Positions 1 through 8,368 of a stretch of DNA of 29,532 bases are shown here, piece after piece. Position 1 is the stretch's first letter, and every line of letters begins with the position of its first letter. A model generated the notes under the pieces. It was not told the DNA's origin. It made no database searches and saw only the letters and a list, made by a program, of their open reading frames with translations. The stretch is from positions 1 through 29,532 of the forward strand of contig CAWGRQ010000022.1 in assembly GCA_963824985.1 (NCBI GenBank). The letters are read 5' to 3'. Source of the DNA: JAFNAG01 sp963824985. Lineage in GTDB: Bacteria; Acidobacteriota; UBA6911. Both the position numbers and the translations under genes were made by a program.

Positions 1-1
1 G

Positions 2-907
2 TCTTTTGTAATTGGGACCAGCCCTGATTTACCTTACATACTTGCCCCGGGCGACGATCGTTCCCTCGACGTCGGGAGGAACGTCAACCCCGACCTCATC
101 ATCCAATCCCTCGAAGGCAGCCTGCAGCGGCTTGGGCTCGAACATGTCTATATTTATTACCTGGCATCGGTCAGCAGCCGGGAAAGCACGTTGTTTGAGC
201 CCTATGTGAAGGCGTTCGCCAGCCTGAAAGCGACCGGTAAAGCCAGATTCGTCGGGATCACGACCCACAGCAACGAACCCGAAGTGATCCGTGCCGCTAC
301 CGAAAGCGGATTCTGGGATGTAGTCCTGACCGCATATAATTTCCGCCAGTCTCACCGCGAGGAAATACGGGCGGCAATCGCTCAGGCTGCCGCCGCCGGA
401 CTCGGGGTGGTAGCAATGAAGACACAGGCGGGAGTTTACTGGGATCCGGGCCGGCGCACGAAGATCAATATGAAAGCCGCTCTTAAATGGGTGTTGGCGG
501 ACGAAAACGTCCACACGGCCGTCCCGGCGTTTTCCAACTACGACGAACTTCGCGAGGACCTCTCGGTGATGGAAAACCTGGCTCTGACCCCAGAGGAAAT
601 CCGCGACCTCAGGCCTGGGAGATTCGGCCGGGCTTGCCGGGCTTTTCTGCCAGCAATGCAGGCGTTGCCTGCCGCAATGTCCCGCCGGCATGAATATCCC
701 GGCCCTCATGCGCAGTGCCATACGCTCTCGGCTATCGCCAGGCGCAACAAGCCCGCCAGGTACTGCATCGGGTATGATGCGGCGGATATCGCATGCGGGC
801 GTTGCCGGCGATGCAGCGTGCAGTGCACTCTCGGTCTCGATGTGAGATCGCGTGCGCTGGAGGTCGCGCAGATTCTGGCAACGCATAGTCGGCATTATGG
901 CGCCTGA
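2..907 (+). CDS. Aldo/keto reductase with C-terminal ferredoxin-like Cys motifs; 5' end outside window; frameshifted
   Basis: The frame is open from the window edge, so the start and the N-terminal catalytic residues lie upstream. The visible barrel part has typical aldo/keto reductase segments: YLASVSSRE, GKARFVGITTHSNEPEVIRA, VVLTAYNFRQ, GLGVVAMKTQAG, and INMKAALKWVL followed by ENVHTAVPAF. These are NAD(P)H-dependent oxidoreductases; this branch ends in a 4Fe-4S ferredoxin-like tail. The tail is only recovered by changing frame. Frame 2 gives way near 611-616 to a frame reading FCQQCRRCLPQCPAGMNIP, near 720 to a frame reading YALGYRQAQQARQVLHR, and near 772-776 back to frame 2 reading ACGRCRRCSVQC then GLDVRSRALEV. 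The three shifts are each one extra base and restore the frame, which points to sequence errors rather than decay. The gene converges on the next one; the stop codons are 13 bases apart. The substrate is unknown. Confidence 0.85.
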   Translation, partial: SFVIGTSPDLPYILAPGDDRSLDVGRNVNPDLIIQSLEGSLQRLGLEHVYIYYLASVSSRESTLFEPYVKAFASLKATGKARFVGITTHSNEPEVIRAATESGFWDVVLTAYNFRQSHREEIRAAIAQAAAAGLGVVAMKTQAGVYWDPGRRTKINMKAALKWVLADENVHTAVPAFSNYDELREDLSVMENLALTPEEIRDLRPGRFGRACRAFLPAMQALPAAMSRRHEYPGPHAQCHTLSAIARRNKPARYCIGYDAADIACGRCRRCSVQCTLGLDVRSRALEVAQILATHSRHYGA

Positions 908-920
908 TTTGTCCCCTAAT

Positions 921-2162
921 CTATCGCGATGACTCCGATCCCTTGCGTGCACGGATCACAACCCGATACTGGTTTTCGGAATTGAGATTGATGAGCGAGA
1001 CAAAAGCGCGACCCTGAGAGCGTCCGATCGTCCCGGATTGCGACACGCCGGCAACTTCCCAACCGGCGGGAAGCAGGATCGTATTGCGGAGCCCATGGAC
1101 GGTGCGATCGAACACCAGGTTCCCTCCTTCCACCTTGTAGGCGGGATCCGCGAGCGTGCCGGTGATCCTGAGGTGGACGCTCTGCCTGTCGTCTGTGATC
1201 GGAACCTCCAACTGGATGGACATCGCGCTGCCATCCTTCGCCGGCTGGAAGGCCTTCGCCGTGTCAAGATCGATCACTTTCAGATCCTGCAGCGGCAGGT
1301 ACGCTAGAGAATCCAGCCTTGCCTTGCGGCCTTTACGATAATCGCTGTAGCTCTGATCCACCCTGATGCCGTGGGTCTCGGGCGCGCCCAGGTCATACAG
1401 GGTCTTGATATCATCGAAGAACATGTCGGCGGTTGGGAGCGCCGCAAAATTGGCCGTGGTCCTGCGCGCATGAACGGTCACCGGGTTGCTCTGCCGCTCG
1501 GATTGGCGAACATCAGTTTCAGCCTGCCGTCCGCGAGCGTGGTCAACTGGGCGGCGACATTCGAGGACAGGAAGGAGAATCCCGAGCGGGAGAATCACGC
1601 CCAGGCGATAGCCGCTCAGGCTGCGCACCCAGACGATATCGTCTCCGTTCATCATGTAGGTCCGCGGATCTTTGTAGGTTTTGTAGATCAGGACGCGGCC
1701 GATCCCGCCTTCGGGAACCGGCATCGGCAGCGGCGCATGGATGACGTGTGCATCGCCTTCCTGCAGGTATTCGAATTTCAGCGGCTTTCCGGTGCGCGGA
1801 TCAAAGACTTCGATGTCGGATCCTTCGCTGCCGCCGCGCGTCGCATTGACCAACTCCGCAGCCCCGGCCCTGGTTTCTTCCGGGAGATATCGAATCCGGA
1901 ACTGCTCGCTTCCCGGGGCGAGAATCGAATATTCAGTGTAAGGATCCTGCGTGAACAAGCGGGTGAGCGGGGGCGTCGGCCTTAGTGAGCCGTCAGGATT
2001 GGTTCCCCCGGGAAATGGATTGCCGGCCTGGCCGCCGCGCCCCTGGCCCTGTGCCGCCGCCGGCGTCCCCCACAACAGCCATGCGGCCACTCCTGCCGGA
2101 ACCAGAGTAATCAGGAACACGAAAGCATAACCTGCAATTCTCAACTGCCTTGGACCATGCAT
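921..2162 (-). CDS. Secreted protein of unknown function with two compensating frameshifts
   Basis: I do not recognise the family. I choose the ATG at 2162, preceded by AAGGGATGAG, because the N-terminus then reads as a basic start (MHGPRQLR), a hydrophobic segment (YAFVFLITLVPAGVAAWLLW) and a likely cleavage after PAAAQG. The mature start is Gly/Pro-rich. The rest looks like beta-rich domains, for example FRIRYLPEE, VLIYKTYKDPRTYMMNGDDIVW and, near the C-terminus, NTILLPAGWEVAGVSQSG then QYRVVIRARKG. Between about 1490 and 1583 the frame reads an unlikely Arg/Gln-rich stretch, while the neighbouring frame reads GFSFLSSNVAAQLTTLADG and LKLMFANPSG, which fits the context. One extra G in a GGG run near 1581-1583 plus a second compensating indel near 1485-1500 would restore it. 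It is probably an exported envelope or periplasmic protein. Confidence 0.6.
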   Translation of the reverse strand: MHGPRQLRIAGYAFVFLITLVPAGVAAWLLWGTPAAAQGQGRGGQAGNPFPGGTNPDGSLRPTPPLTRLFTQDPYTEYSILAPGSEQFRIRYLPEETRAGAAELVNATRGGSEGSDIEVFDPRTGKPLKFEYLQEGDAHVIHAPLPMPVPEGGIGRVLIYKTYKDPRTYMMNGDDIVWVRSLSGYRLGVILPLGILLPVLECRRPVDHARGRQAETDVRQSERQSNPVTVHARRTTANFAALPTADMFFDDIKTLYDLGAPETHGIRVDQSYSDYRKGRKARLDSLAYLPLQDLKVIDLDTAKAFQPAKDGSAMSIQLEVPITDDRQSVHLRITGTLADPAYKVEGGNLVFDRTVHGLRNTILLPAGWEVAGVSQSGTIGRSQGRAFVSLINLNSENQYRVVIRARKGSESSR

Positions 2163-2325
2163 ATTCTCATCCCTTCGTGGCGATCCGGGAGTCATACCCC
2201 AAAATATGGAACGCAGCGGTTCGGATTGAAATTCAGTTTTGAGGGTACACATCGGCAGGATCTTAGCGCAAAACCGGGCGGCATCCTATTGTTAGAAGAG
2301 AGCTCATGAGGGGAAACAATGAAGC

Positions 2326-2349
2326 GGGCGACCTGCCGGTCGCCCCCAC
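2326..2349 (-). repeat. REP element copy 1 (degenerate head)
   Basis: On the minus strand this reads a GTGG head (GTAG in the other copies), then stem GGGCGACC, loop GGCA, stem GGTCGCCC. It lies just 3' of the RAYT gene, between it and the 921-2162 gene. Confidence 0.75.
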
Positions 2350-2398
2350 GGTTGAACACAGGCGATCGGGAGGTGGAGCACATGCGAGTGCGATGGGT

Positions 2399-2924
2399 TT
2401 ATGGGTCGGGGGACCAATTCATGGGATTATCAAGGATGTACTCCCGGATGCGCTCCCAATCATCGGCATCCCGGATGATATGATCGTAATAATTGCGCTG
2501 CCACACCCGAAAACGCGGCTTATTGAGCCGTCGTCGAATCCTGCTCGTGACCGCTCCCTTATAATTCCCGATAATTGCCCCCGCCGATCCCCGCCGCGGC
2601 CCGGTCGGCCGCGTCGACCTCTTCGGCCTCGTAGGGGCGACCGGCAGGTCGCCCGCCTCTTCCATAATGATAAGGATCCCGTGCATATGATTCGGCATTA
2701 CCTCGAATTCCCCTAACCTCACCCCCGGGCGCAACGATGGCGTTTTCATCCACTCCTCAAGTGCAATCTTACCCGCGACCGTTCAGCTGCATCTTGCCCG
2801 AGCGCACGGTTCCAAAGATGCAACGTTGGCGGCAAGTGCAGAGAGTTATGTGATAAGCTCCGGAACCCGAGTAATCGAAGCCACGCGGGCGATGGGATAC
2901 GCGATAGGATTTGGCGGTTCGCAT
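2399..2924 (-). CDS. REP-associated tyrosine transposase (RAYT, Y1/IS200-like HUH nuclease), one frameshift
   Basis: RAYTs are single-strand HUH endonucleases that bind and cut REP palindromes. The N-terminal part (2769-2924) reads RPRGFDYSGSGAYHITLCTC then RQRCIFGTV, the usual beta-strand start of this family. The C-terminal part (2399 to about 2770) carries the HUH-type motif MPNHMHGILII, then GAIIGNYKGAVTSRI, FRVWQRNYYDHIIRD with the expected catalytic Tyr, and IREYILDNP. The two parts are joined by a one-base shift near 2771-2780: the first frame stops after KMQLNGRG, while the second reads GKIALEEWMKTP straight into the motif. Without the extra base the protein is about 174 residues, normal for this group. 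Start chosen at the ATG at 2924 (MRTAKSYRV). Residues EEAGDLPVAPT are encoded by REP copy 2, which lies inside the gene, in the variable loop between the HUH motif and GAIIG. Activity depends on whether the frameshift is real. Confidence 0.85.
2631..2654 (+). repeat. REP element copy 2, inside the RAYT gene
   Basis: Reads GTAG, stem GGGCGACC, loop GGCA, stem GGTCGCCC on the plus strand, with perfect 8-bp arms. It overlaps the RAYT gene in the antisense direction and is translated there as part of EEAGDLPVAPT without breaking the frame. Confidence 0.85.
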
Positions 2925-2968
2925 ACCAATATAACTGCAAGGTATGCGGATTGAGCGAAATAATCTGC

Positions 2969-2992
2969 GGGCGACCTGCCGGTCGCCCCTAC
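2969..2992 (-). repeat. REP element copy 3, just upstream of RAYT
   Basis: On the minus strand: GTAG, stem GGGCGACC, loop GGCA, stem GGTCGCCC. It lies 45 bases 5' of the RAYT start and together with copy 1 brackets the gene. Confidence 0.85.
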
Positions 2993-3051
2993 TTAGGGGG
3001 ACAGGGCGGAATTGTGTAACCGACGACCGGGAGGTCATGTATTTGGGGGGA

Positions 3052-3083
3052 GATCGGTGACAGGGCTGGGCCTGTCACCGATC
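3052..3083. terminator. Perfect 13-bp hairpin downstream of the M28 peptidase
   Basis: Arms GATCGGTGACAGG and CCTGTCACCGATC pair perfectly around a six-base loop. It begins 8 bases after the M28 stop codon. Neither strand has a proper T-run after the stem, so it may be a mRNA-stabilising hairpin or a non-canonical terminator rather than a classical intrinsic one. Confidence 0.5.
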
Positions 3084-3090
3084 CTTTCTG

Positions 3091-5094
3091 CTAAAACGGC
3101 ATGCCCGGCAGCGGCGGCAGCACTGGGGTCAGCTTACCCCAGCCCTGAGCCTGAACGTTTTTCATGTCATTGATCAGCTGTTCAGGGAGCTTGTCATTCA
3201 GCCTGGGCCGCGTGGCCGCATTGGCCACGACCCACCCGATGGCGGCTACCGTTCGGGTGACCTTCTGCATCAGCAGGTAGTCGAGCTTTTCGGGACTGTC
3301 GGTGACACGATGATAGTCCGAGTGCAGCCCGCTGGTGAAAAAGGCGACCGGGATCCCCATCTTGGCAAAGTTGTAGTGATCGCTGCGATAGAAGATCCGC
3401 TGGCCATTTGGCTGAGGCCCCAGGTTGTCATGCGTGTCATCCGGCGCGGTGACGTCGTAGAAGTGGTTGAAATTCAGTTTTTGATAGGAACCGTTCACCG
3501 TTTCCATGGTCTTGCCCAGATCGTCGCTGCTGATATTGGGGCCAACCACGAAGATCTCGTTTTCCTCAACCAGCTTGTACTGGGGCGGATCGACATAACC
3601 CGGCGTCTTGTGACGGCCGATCATGTCCAGGTTGAGGTTCAGGACCACCTTGCTGATATCGACCGGGGGGAACTGATTGAAATATTGAGACCCCCAGAGC
3701 CCTTTCTCCTCGCCCGCAACCCACAGGAAAATCATCGTTCTCTTGGGCCTCATCCCTTTGGCCGCCCCCTCCTGATAGGTTCGCGCCATTGCCATAAGGG
3801 CAGCGCACCCGGAGGCATCATCATCCGCGCCGTTGGCAATGCCGTCGCCATTGGCATCGGGATTGCTCAGCCCGATATGATCGAGATGAGCGCTGAAGAC
3901 CACGAATTCGTTCTTCAGCACCGGATCGCCCCCCTCAACCATGGCGATTACGTTCTCCGCGTGATTGTGATCGCTCGTCGCCGCAATTGTCAGGCTCAGC
4001 TTCTTCCCGGCATTGAATTCGAAGGACTCCAGTCTGGCAATGGCAGTGGCGCCTTCGAATACCTGAACCGCGTTCAGTTTCTCATTCTGGAACAGGGCGT
4101 TGGTCAGCTCGAGGCCTGCGGTGATCGTTGGCACCGATGCCGGCCGGGCAGCCTGGAATTTCACCACCTGGTAGGAGGGGCCATTGAGCCCGGGACCGCG
4201 TCCGCCCCCCCCTGCATTGGGATTTGCCATGGTCGACAGCTGCTGGAAGCTCGGTACCATAATGATTCCCAGTGCGCCGTTCTTGGCCGCATAGCCCTGC
4301 GGGGTTACGAAGTCGGTGTTCTCGATCCCAAGCGGGTTGGGACCCGCTCCCCGCCCGCGCCCGCCGCCTCCGGCGCCTGCTCCGGCACCACGGGCCGCGG
4401 CCGCAGCCAGCTCCGGAGGCAGTCCGGCAACTACCATGATCTTGCCGCGGACATCCATGCCTTCATAGGGATTGGTGTTGGTCTTGTTGATCACATAGCC
4501 GTTGCCGACAAACACCAGCTGAGCTTCGGCGATAGCTGCCGGCGCGGCTGCCCCGCCACCTCTCCCACCACCCCCGAACCCGCCTCCGATCGTCCATTGC
4601 GTCGCATAATCAAAACTGCGCGGACCCGCATTGGCGCCTGCAGCGCCGCCGCCCCGGCCGCCGAAACCGCCACCCCCGGCCCCGCCGCGGCCACCGCGCG
4701 CCGGCGGCGGCGGAATCGTCAGGGAGAGCTTCATGCCCGCCACATCAAGCTGGTTGCTTACCAGCTCGATCGGCATGAGGTAGGATTGCAGCGGCCCGTC
4801 GGTACCCTCGGTGCTGCCGCCGGGCTTGAGACCCCATTCCTTCATATGGCTGGCAATGTACAGCGCCGCGGCATCGTAGCCGCGAGACGGAAGGTTGCGC
4901 CCTTCCATCTGATCCGAAGCCAGAAAATAGTCGTAAACCTTCAATTCGTCTTCGGTGATGGCGTCGGCATTGCCGTAGGCCGCAACCGCGGACTTCTTGT
5001 TGCTTGATTTGGATTGTTGCGGCGCGGCTACACTCCACGCCAGGCTGAACAACAGCAGGCCTGCGAAGGCCAGGGTCACCGGAATTCTACGCAT
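3091..5094 (-). CDS. Secreted M28-family zinc aminopeptidase with inserted PA-like domain
   Basis: A 667-residue exported metallopeptidase of clan MH, expected to release N-terminal residues from peptides outside the cytoplasm using two metal ions. Start at the ATG at 5094 because GAGGA lies 6-7 bases upstream and a signal peptide follows at once (MRRIPVTLAFAGLLLFSLAW, cleavage after about SVAAP). Metal and catalytic residues are visible: SAHLDHIG (about residues 401-408), GADDDASG (422-429), AGEEKG (460-465) and NLDMIGR (488-494), then a C-terminal YRSDHYNFAKMGIPVAFFT with the final His. A PA-type domain (about 190-350) precedes the catalytic domain and contains Gly-rich insertions near 134-152, 170-182 and 238-254. 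These insertions are unusual for the fold and probably form flexible loops. It is divergent from the M14 gene, with about 345 bases between starts. Confidence 0.92.
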   Translation of the reverse strand: MRRIPVTLAFAGLLLFSLAWSVAAPQQSKSSNKKSAVAAYGNADAITEDELKVYDYFLASDQMEGRNLPSRGYDAAALYIASHMKEWGLKPGGSTEGTDGPLQSYLMPIELVSNQLDVAGMKLSLTIPPPPARGGRGGAGGGGFGGRGGGAAGANAGPRSFDYATQWTIGGGFGGGGRGGGAAAPAAIAEAQLVFVGNGYVINKTNTNPYEGMDVRGKIMVVAGLPPELAAAAARGAGAGAGGGGRGRGAGPNPLGIENTDFVTPQGYAAKNGALGIIMVPSFQQLSTMANPNAGGGGRGPGLNGPSYQVVKFQAARPASVPTITAGLELTNALFQNEKLNAVQVFEGATAIARLESFEFNAGKKLSLTIAATSDHNHAENVIAMVEGGDPVLKNEFVVFSAHLDHIGLSNPDANGDGIANGADDDASGCAALMAMARTYQEGAAKGMRPKRTMIFLWVAGEEKGLWGSQYFNQFPPVDISKVVLNLNLDMIGRHKTPGYVDPPQYKLVEENEIFVVGPNISSDDLGKTMETVNGSYQKLNFNHFYDVTAPDDTHDNLGPQPNGQRIFYRSDHYNFAKMGIPVAFFTSGLHSDYHRVTDSPEKLDYLLMQKVTRTVAAIGWVVANAATRPRLNDKLPEQLINDMKNVQAQGWGKLTPVLPPLPGMPF

Positions 5095-5372
5095 ACGGGT
5101 CCTCAATCGATTATGGGTTGCTTTTTCAGAATGGCGAAGGATACCACCCGCAGAAGGGATATTCACACCGAAATGTGTCACCAACTAAAGCATCCGGAGT
5201 CAGCAACGCCAGGAGCTGATCACGCCGTGACCGCCCTCTGTGGCCGGCTTCAGCTGACGTGTATCACCCGATTGCGGCCGTTTTACTTGGCCGAATAAAG
5301 GACATGATCGGCAGTCTCGATGAGAGATTCATGGTTTGAAGAGGGGTTCGGGATCATGGAACTTTTGCCTGT

Positions 5373-5401
5373 TTGACATAATTCCAAGCCCATGATAAAC
5401 C
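5373..5401 (+). promoter_or_regulatory. Possible sigma-70-type promoter for the M14 gene
   Basis: A perfect TTGACA at 5373-5378 is followed after 16-17 bases by a weak -10 candidate in the TGATAAACC segment (about 5394-5401). This would place the transcript start some 30 bases before the ATG at 5440. The -10 match is poor. Confidence 0.3.
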
Positions 5402-5439
5402 AGCGGCAAGACGTCGTTGTCAACAGGAGGTTCAAACCT

Positions 5440-8067
5440 ATGAAGAGATCGGGTAATGCCCTTTTGCTGTGTTGCTTAATCATGTTCGCCGCCGGCCTGC
5501 TTCAGGCGCAAACCTCGCCCGAACAATTCCTGGGGTTCAAGGTCGGGGCCGATCGGAAACTGGCCGACTACACGCAGATCACCGGGTATTTTCGGAAGCT
5601 GGCGCAGGAAACCCCCAAGGTGAAGCTCTTCACGATCGGCGAATCGACGCTAAAAAAGCCGATGCTGATGGCGGCGATTTCGACCCCCGAGAACCTCGCC
5701 AATCTGGATCGATACAAGGACATCACCCACCGGCTCCGTGATCCGAGATCGACCGGTGCGGAAGAGGCCCGGAAGCTTGCCAGGGAAGGCAAGGCGATCG
5801 TCCTGATCACGGGCTCGGTTCATGCCTCCGAGGTCGCCGGCGCCCAGATGTCGATGGAGCTTGCCTATGACCTGGTCACCGGCAAAACTCCTTATGACGC
5901 CGACAAGTTGCTGAGCGAAGTCATCCTTCTGCTCGTGCCGACGCACAATCCGGACGGCAATCAGATGATTGTTGACTGGTACAAAAAGTATGTCGGAACC
6001 CAGTTTGAGGGTGGCAACATGCCCTGGCTGTATCACCCCTATGCGGGCCACGACGACAACCGCGATCTCTACATGAACAATCTCGTGGAAACGCGCGCCG
6101 TAACCAAAGTCCTGTACCACGACTACCTGCCACAGATCCATCTGGATGTGCACCAGATGGGATCGAACGGTGCCCGCTTGTTTGTCCCTCCATTCATGGA
6201 TCCGCCGCTGCCCAACATCCAGCCGCTCGTGTGGCGGGGGGTCAACCTGGTGGGAACCAACATGAGCTTTGATCTGCAGCGGGCCGGACATTCCGGCGTC
6301 GTGAACGCCCGCTCATACACCGCCTGGTACATCGGCGCCGGCGACGACACACCATGGCTACACAATGTCATCGGTCTGTTGAGCGAAGCGGCCTCGGTGC
6401 GCATCGCCACACCGATCTACATCGAGCCCAACGAAATCGCCACTTCCTTCTTTGTCAAGCGCATGGATTTTCTCGACCCCTGGCCCGGCGGCTGGTGGCG
6501 TCTCCGCGACATCGTCGATTACGAACTGACGCTGTCCAAGAGCATGGTCAAGACGGCGGCACTATACAAGGAGGATCTCCTCTCCAACTTCTACCAGATG
6601 TACAAGAACTCGATCGAGACGGTGGACAAAAACCAGCCCTACGCTTTCGTAATCCCGGCCCGCCAGCACGACTACCCGACCATGCTCAAAATGCTCGATG
6701 TGCTGATGATCGGGGGCGTCGAGATCCACCGGGCCAAGGCCGACTTCGTCGCCGGCGGCAGGTTCTACAACTCGGGCTCGTTCGTCGTCAAAATGGCCCA
6801 GCCATACAAGACCTATGCCTGGACCCTGCTCGAAAGGCAGAGGTACCCCGACATCCGCCAGTTCCCGGGCGGCCCGCCGGTCCCGCCCTACGACAACGCC
6901 GGCTGGACGCTGCCGCTTCAGATGGGGGTCGCCTGCGATCAGGTCGACGAGCCGTTTGAAGCCGGCCTCGAGCCGGTCACCGCCGTTCCCTACCCCCCGC
7001 CACAGACGGGCCCGGGCCGGGGCGCATATGTAATGTTGAACGCCCAAACCAATGCCTCGTACGCCGTCGCCAATGCCCTGCTGGCGGCCGGCGCCGCAAA
7101 TGAGAGCCCGGAAATCTGGCGCACCCGGACCCGGGCGACGAAAAACGGCGTGGAGATCCCGGCGGGAAGCTTCCTCGTGAAGAACTCGCCGGCAGTCACG
7201 AAGGCGCTCCCTGCGCTGCTAAGCAAACATCACGCGACCGCCGTCGACATCCAGGACATCGCCGACCTCGCGAAAGCGAGAGTGAAGTTTCACCGCGTCG
7301 GTCTCTTTCAGAGCTGGCGCGGAAATATGGACGAAGGGTGGACCCGCTATGTTTTCGACGACCTGGGTATCCCCTACAAGACACTCCACAATGAAGACAT
7401 CAAGGGTACCAAGGAGAAGAAGCCGGACCTGCGTGCCGACTACGACGTCATCGTCTTTGCCGACGAAAGCGCAAACAACATCAAGGGGACGCGCCCGGCG
7501 GCGTCTCAGGGTGGAACGGCCCAACCGGCCCGCTCCTCGGCGCCCAACCTGCCGCCCGAATATGAAGGCGGCATTGGCCCGGAGGGGGTTGCCAATCTGA
7601 AGGAGTTCGTCGAAAAGGGGGGCATTCTGATGACCCTCAACAACGCCACCGAACTGGCGATCGGGGATCTCGAGGCCCCGGCACGCAACATCCTGCAGGG
7701 AGTAGACCGGGCACGTTTCTTCTGCCCGACTTCAATCCTCAGAATCCTGGTGGACAACGAGACGCCGATCGGATACGGCATGCCGAAAGAAGCGGCGGCA
7801 ATGTTCGCCAACTGCCCCGCGTTCGACACCCTGGCGCCGGCTTTCGACTGGAATCGCAAGGTCGTCGCCAGCTATCCCGAGGACAACCTGCTCATGAGCG
7901 GCTGGCTGCTCGGAGAGGACATGATCGCGCGCAAGGCGGCGGTCGTGGACACACAATACAAGGACGGCCGGATCATCCTGATCGGCATCCGGTGCCAGAG
8001 CCGGGCGCAAGCTCATGGAACCTATAAGTTCCTGCTGAACGCACTGCTCTATCCGGAAGATGAGTAG
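5440..8067 (+). CDS. Secreted M14-family zinc carboxypeptidase with C-terminal glutamine-amidotransferase-like domain
   Basis: Start at the ATG at 5440, with AGGAGG nine bases upstream; an in-frame ATG at 5392 lacks one and would precede the signal peptide. The 875-residue protein begins MKRSGNALLLCCLIMFAAGL then LQAQ, a signal peptide. The M14 zinc site is clear: HASE (His128, Glu131), NPDGN (around 171), HLDVHQMG (His238) and the general-base Glu316 in GLLSEAASVRI. Such enzymes cleave C-terminal residues of peptides or act on cell-wall peptides. After a middle region (about 380-590) the C-terminal part has a Rossmann-like amidotransferase-type domain (FHRVGLFQSWRGNMDEGWTR, YDVIVFADESANNI, LKEFVEKGGILMTL). 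This architecture is common in large acidobacterial and Bacteroidetes M14 proteins. With the neighbouring M28 enzyme it suggests scavenging of external protein. Confidence 0.93.
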   Translation: MKRSGNALLLCCLIMFAAGLLQAQTSPEQFLGFKVGADRKLADYTQITGYFRKLAQETPKVKLFTIGESTLKKPMLMAAISTPENLANLDRYKDITHRLRDPRSTGAEEARKLAREGKAIVLITGSVHASEVAGAQMSMELAYDLVTGKTPYDADKLLSEVILLLVPTHNPDGNQMIVDWYKKYVGTQFEGGNMPWLYHPYAGHDDNRDLYMNNLVETRAVTKVLYHDYLPQIHLDVHQMGSNGARLFVPPFMDPPLPNIQPLVWRGVNLVGTNMSFDLQRAGHSGVVNARSYTAWYIGAGDDTPWLHNVIGLLSEAASVRIATPIYIEPNEIATSFFVKRMDFLDPWPGGWWRLRDIVDYELTLSKSMVKTAALYKEDLLSNFYQMYKNSIETVDKNQPYAFVIPARQHDYPTMLKMLDVLMIGGVEIHRAKADFVAGGRFYNSGSFVVKMAQPYKTYAWTLLERQRYPDIRQFPGGPPVPPYDNAGWTLPLQMGVACDQVDEPFEAGLEPVTAVPYPPPQTGPGRGAYVMLNAQTNASYAVANALLAAGAANESPEIWRTRTRATKNGVEIPAGSFLVKNSPAVTKALPALLSKHHATAVDIQDIADLAKARVKFHRVGLFQSWRGNMDEGWTRYVFDDLGIPYKTLHNEDIKGTKEKKPDLRADYDVIVFADESANNIKGTRPAASQGGTAQPARSSAPNLPPEYEGGIGPEGVANLKEFVEKGGILMTLNNATELAIGDLEAPARNILQGVDRARFFCPTSILRILVDNETPIGYGMPKEAAAMFANCPAFDTLAPAFDWNRKVVASYPEDNLLMSGWLLGEDMIARKAAVVDTQYKDGRIILIGIRCQSRAQAHGTYKFLLNALLYPEDE

Positions 8068-8110
8068 CCCGCAATCGGTTCCGGGCCACGTTTGTCCGCG
8101 GAATGCTGCT

Positions 8111-8127
8111 GGACCATTTTATGGTCC
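8111..8127. terminator. Short hairpin after the M14 gene
   Basis: GGACCAT and ATGGTCC pair around TTT, followed by TCCTTTAAAT. The stem is only 7 bp and the T-tract is poor, so it is a weak terminator candidate 43 bases after the stop. Confidence 0.3.
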
Positions 8128-8174
8128 TCCTTTAAATTCCTATTTGGTTTCCGTCGCGAAACTCACAAAACACC

Positions 8175-8198
8175 GTAGGGGCGACCGGCAGGTCGCCC
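8175..8198 (+). repeat. REP element copy 4
   Basis: GTAG, stem GGGCGACC, loop GGCA, stem GGTCGCCC. The 8068-8368 interval has no gene and holds mainly this copy, copy 5 and a further palindrome. Confidence 0.85.
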
Positions 8199-8203
8199 GC
8201 CGG

Positions 8204-8222
8204 CAGGTCATCCGATGACCTG
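8204..8222. repeat. Palindrome between REP copies 4 and 5
   Basis: CAGGTCAT and ATGACCTG around CCG form a perfect inverted repeat immediately after REP copy 4. It shares CAGGTC with the REP core and may be a decayed or partner palindrome within a composite REP unit. Confidence 0.5.
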
Positions 8223-8271
8223 AAAACCAAAATTGATAGAGATTCGCTTCCGTCTCATTTTCCGCGACGTC

Positions 8272-8295
8272 GGGCGACCTGCCGGTCGCCCCTAC
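8272..8295 (-). repeat. REP element copy 5, inverted relative to copy 4
   Basis: On the minus strand: GTAG, stem GGGCGACC, loop GGCA, stem GGTCGCCC. Copies 4 and 5 face each other about 73 bases apart, the inverted-pair arrangement of bacterial interspersed mosaic elements. Confidence 0.85.
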
Positions 8296-8368
8296 GGGCT
8301 CCTTCCTAAAAGGCGAAGCATCTGTGCAACACTGGGTCCGATCTCGGGAAATACCACCCCAGGAGAGA

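Noticed and set aside
29..952. 307-codon minus frame opposite the aldo/keto reductase
   Set aside because: The plus strand shows clear aldo/keto reductase sequence; the minus frame has no recognisable domain.
3310..5007. 565-codon open frame on the plus strand opposite the M28 gene
   Set aside because: The minus strand has complete M28 motifs, a signal peptide and a ribosome-binding site; the plus frame has none and results from GC-rich codon use.
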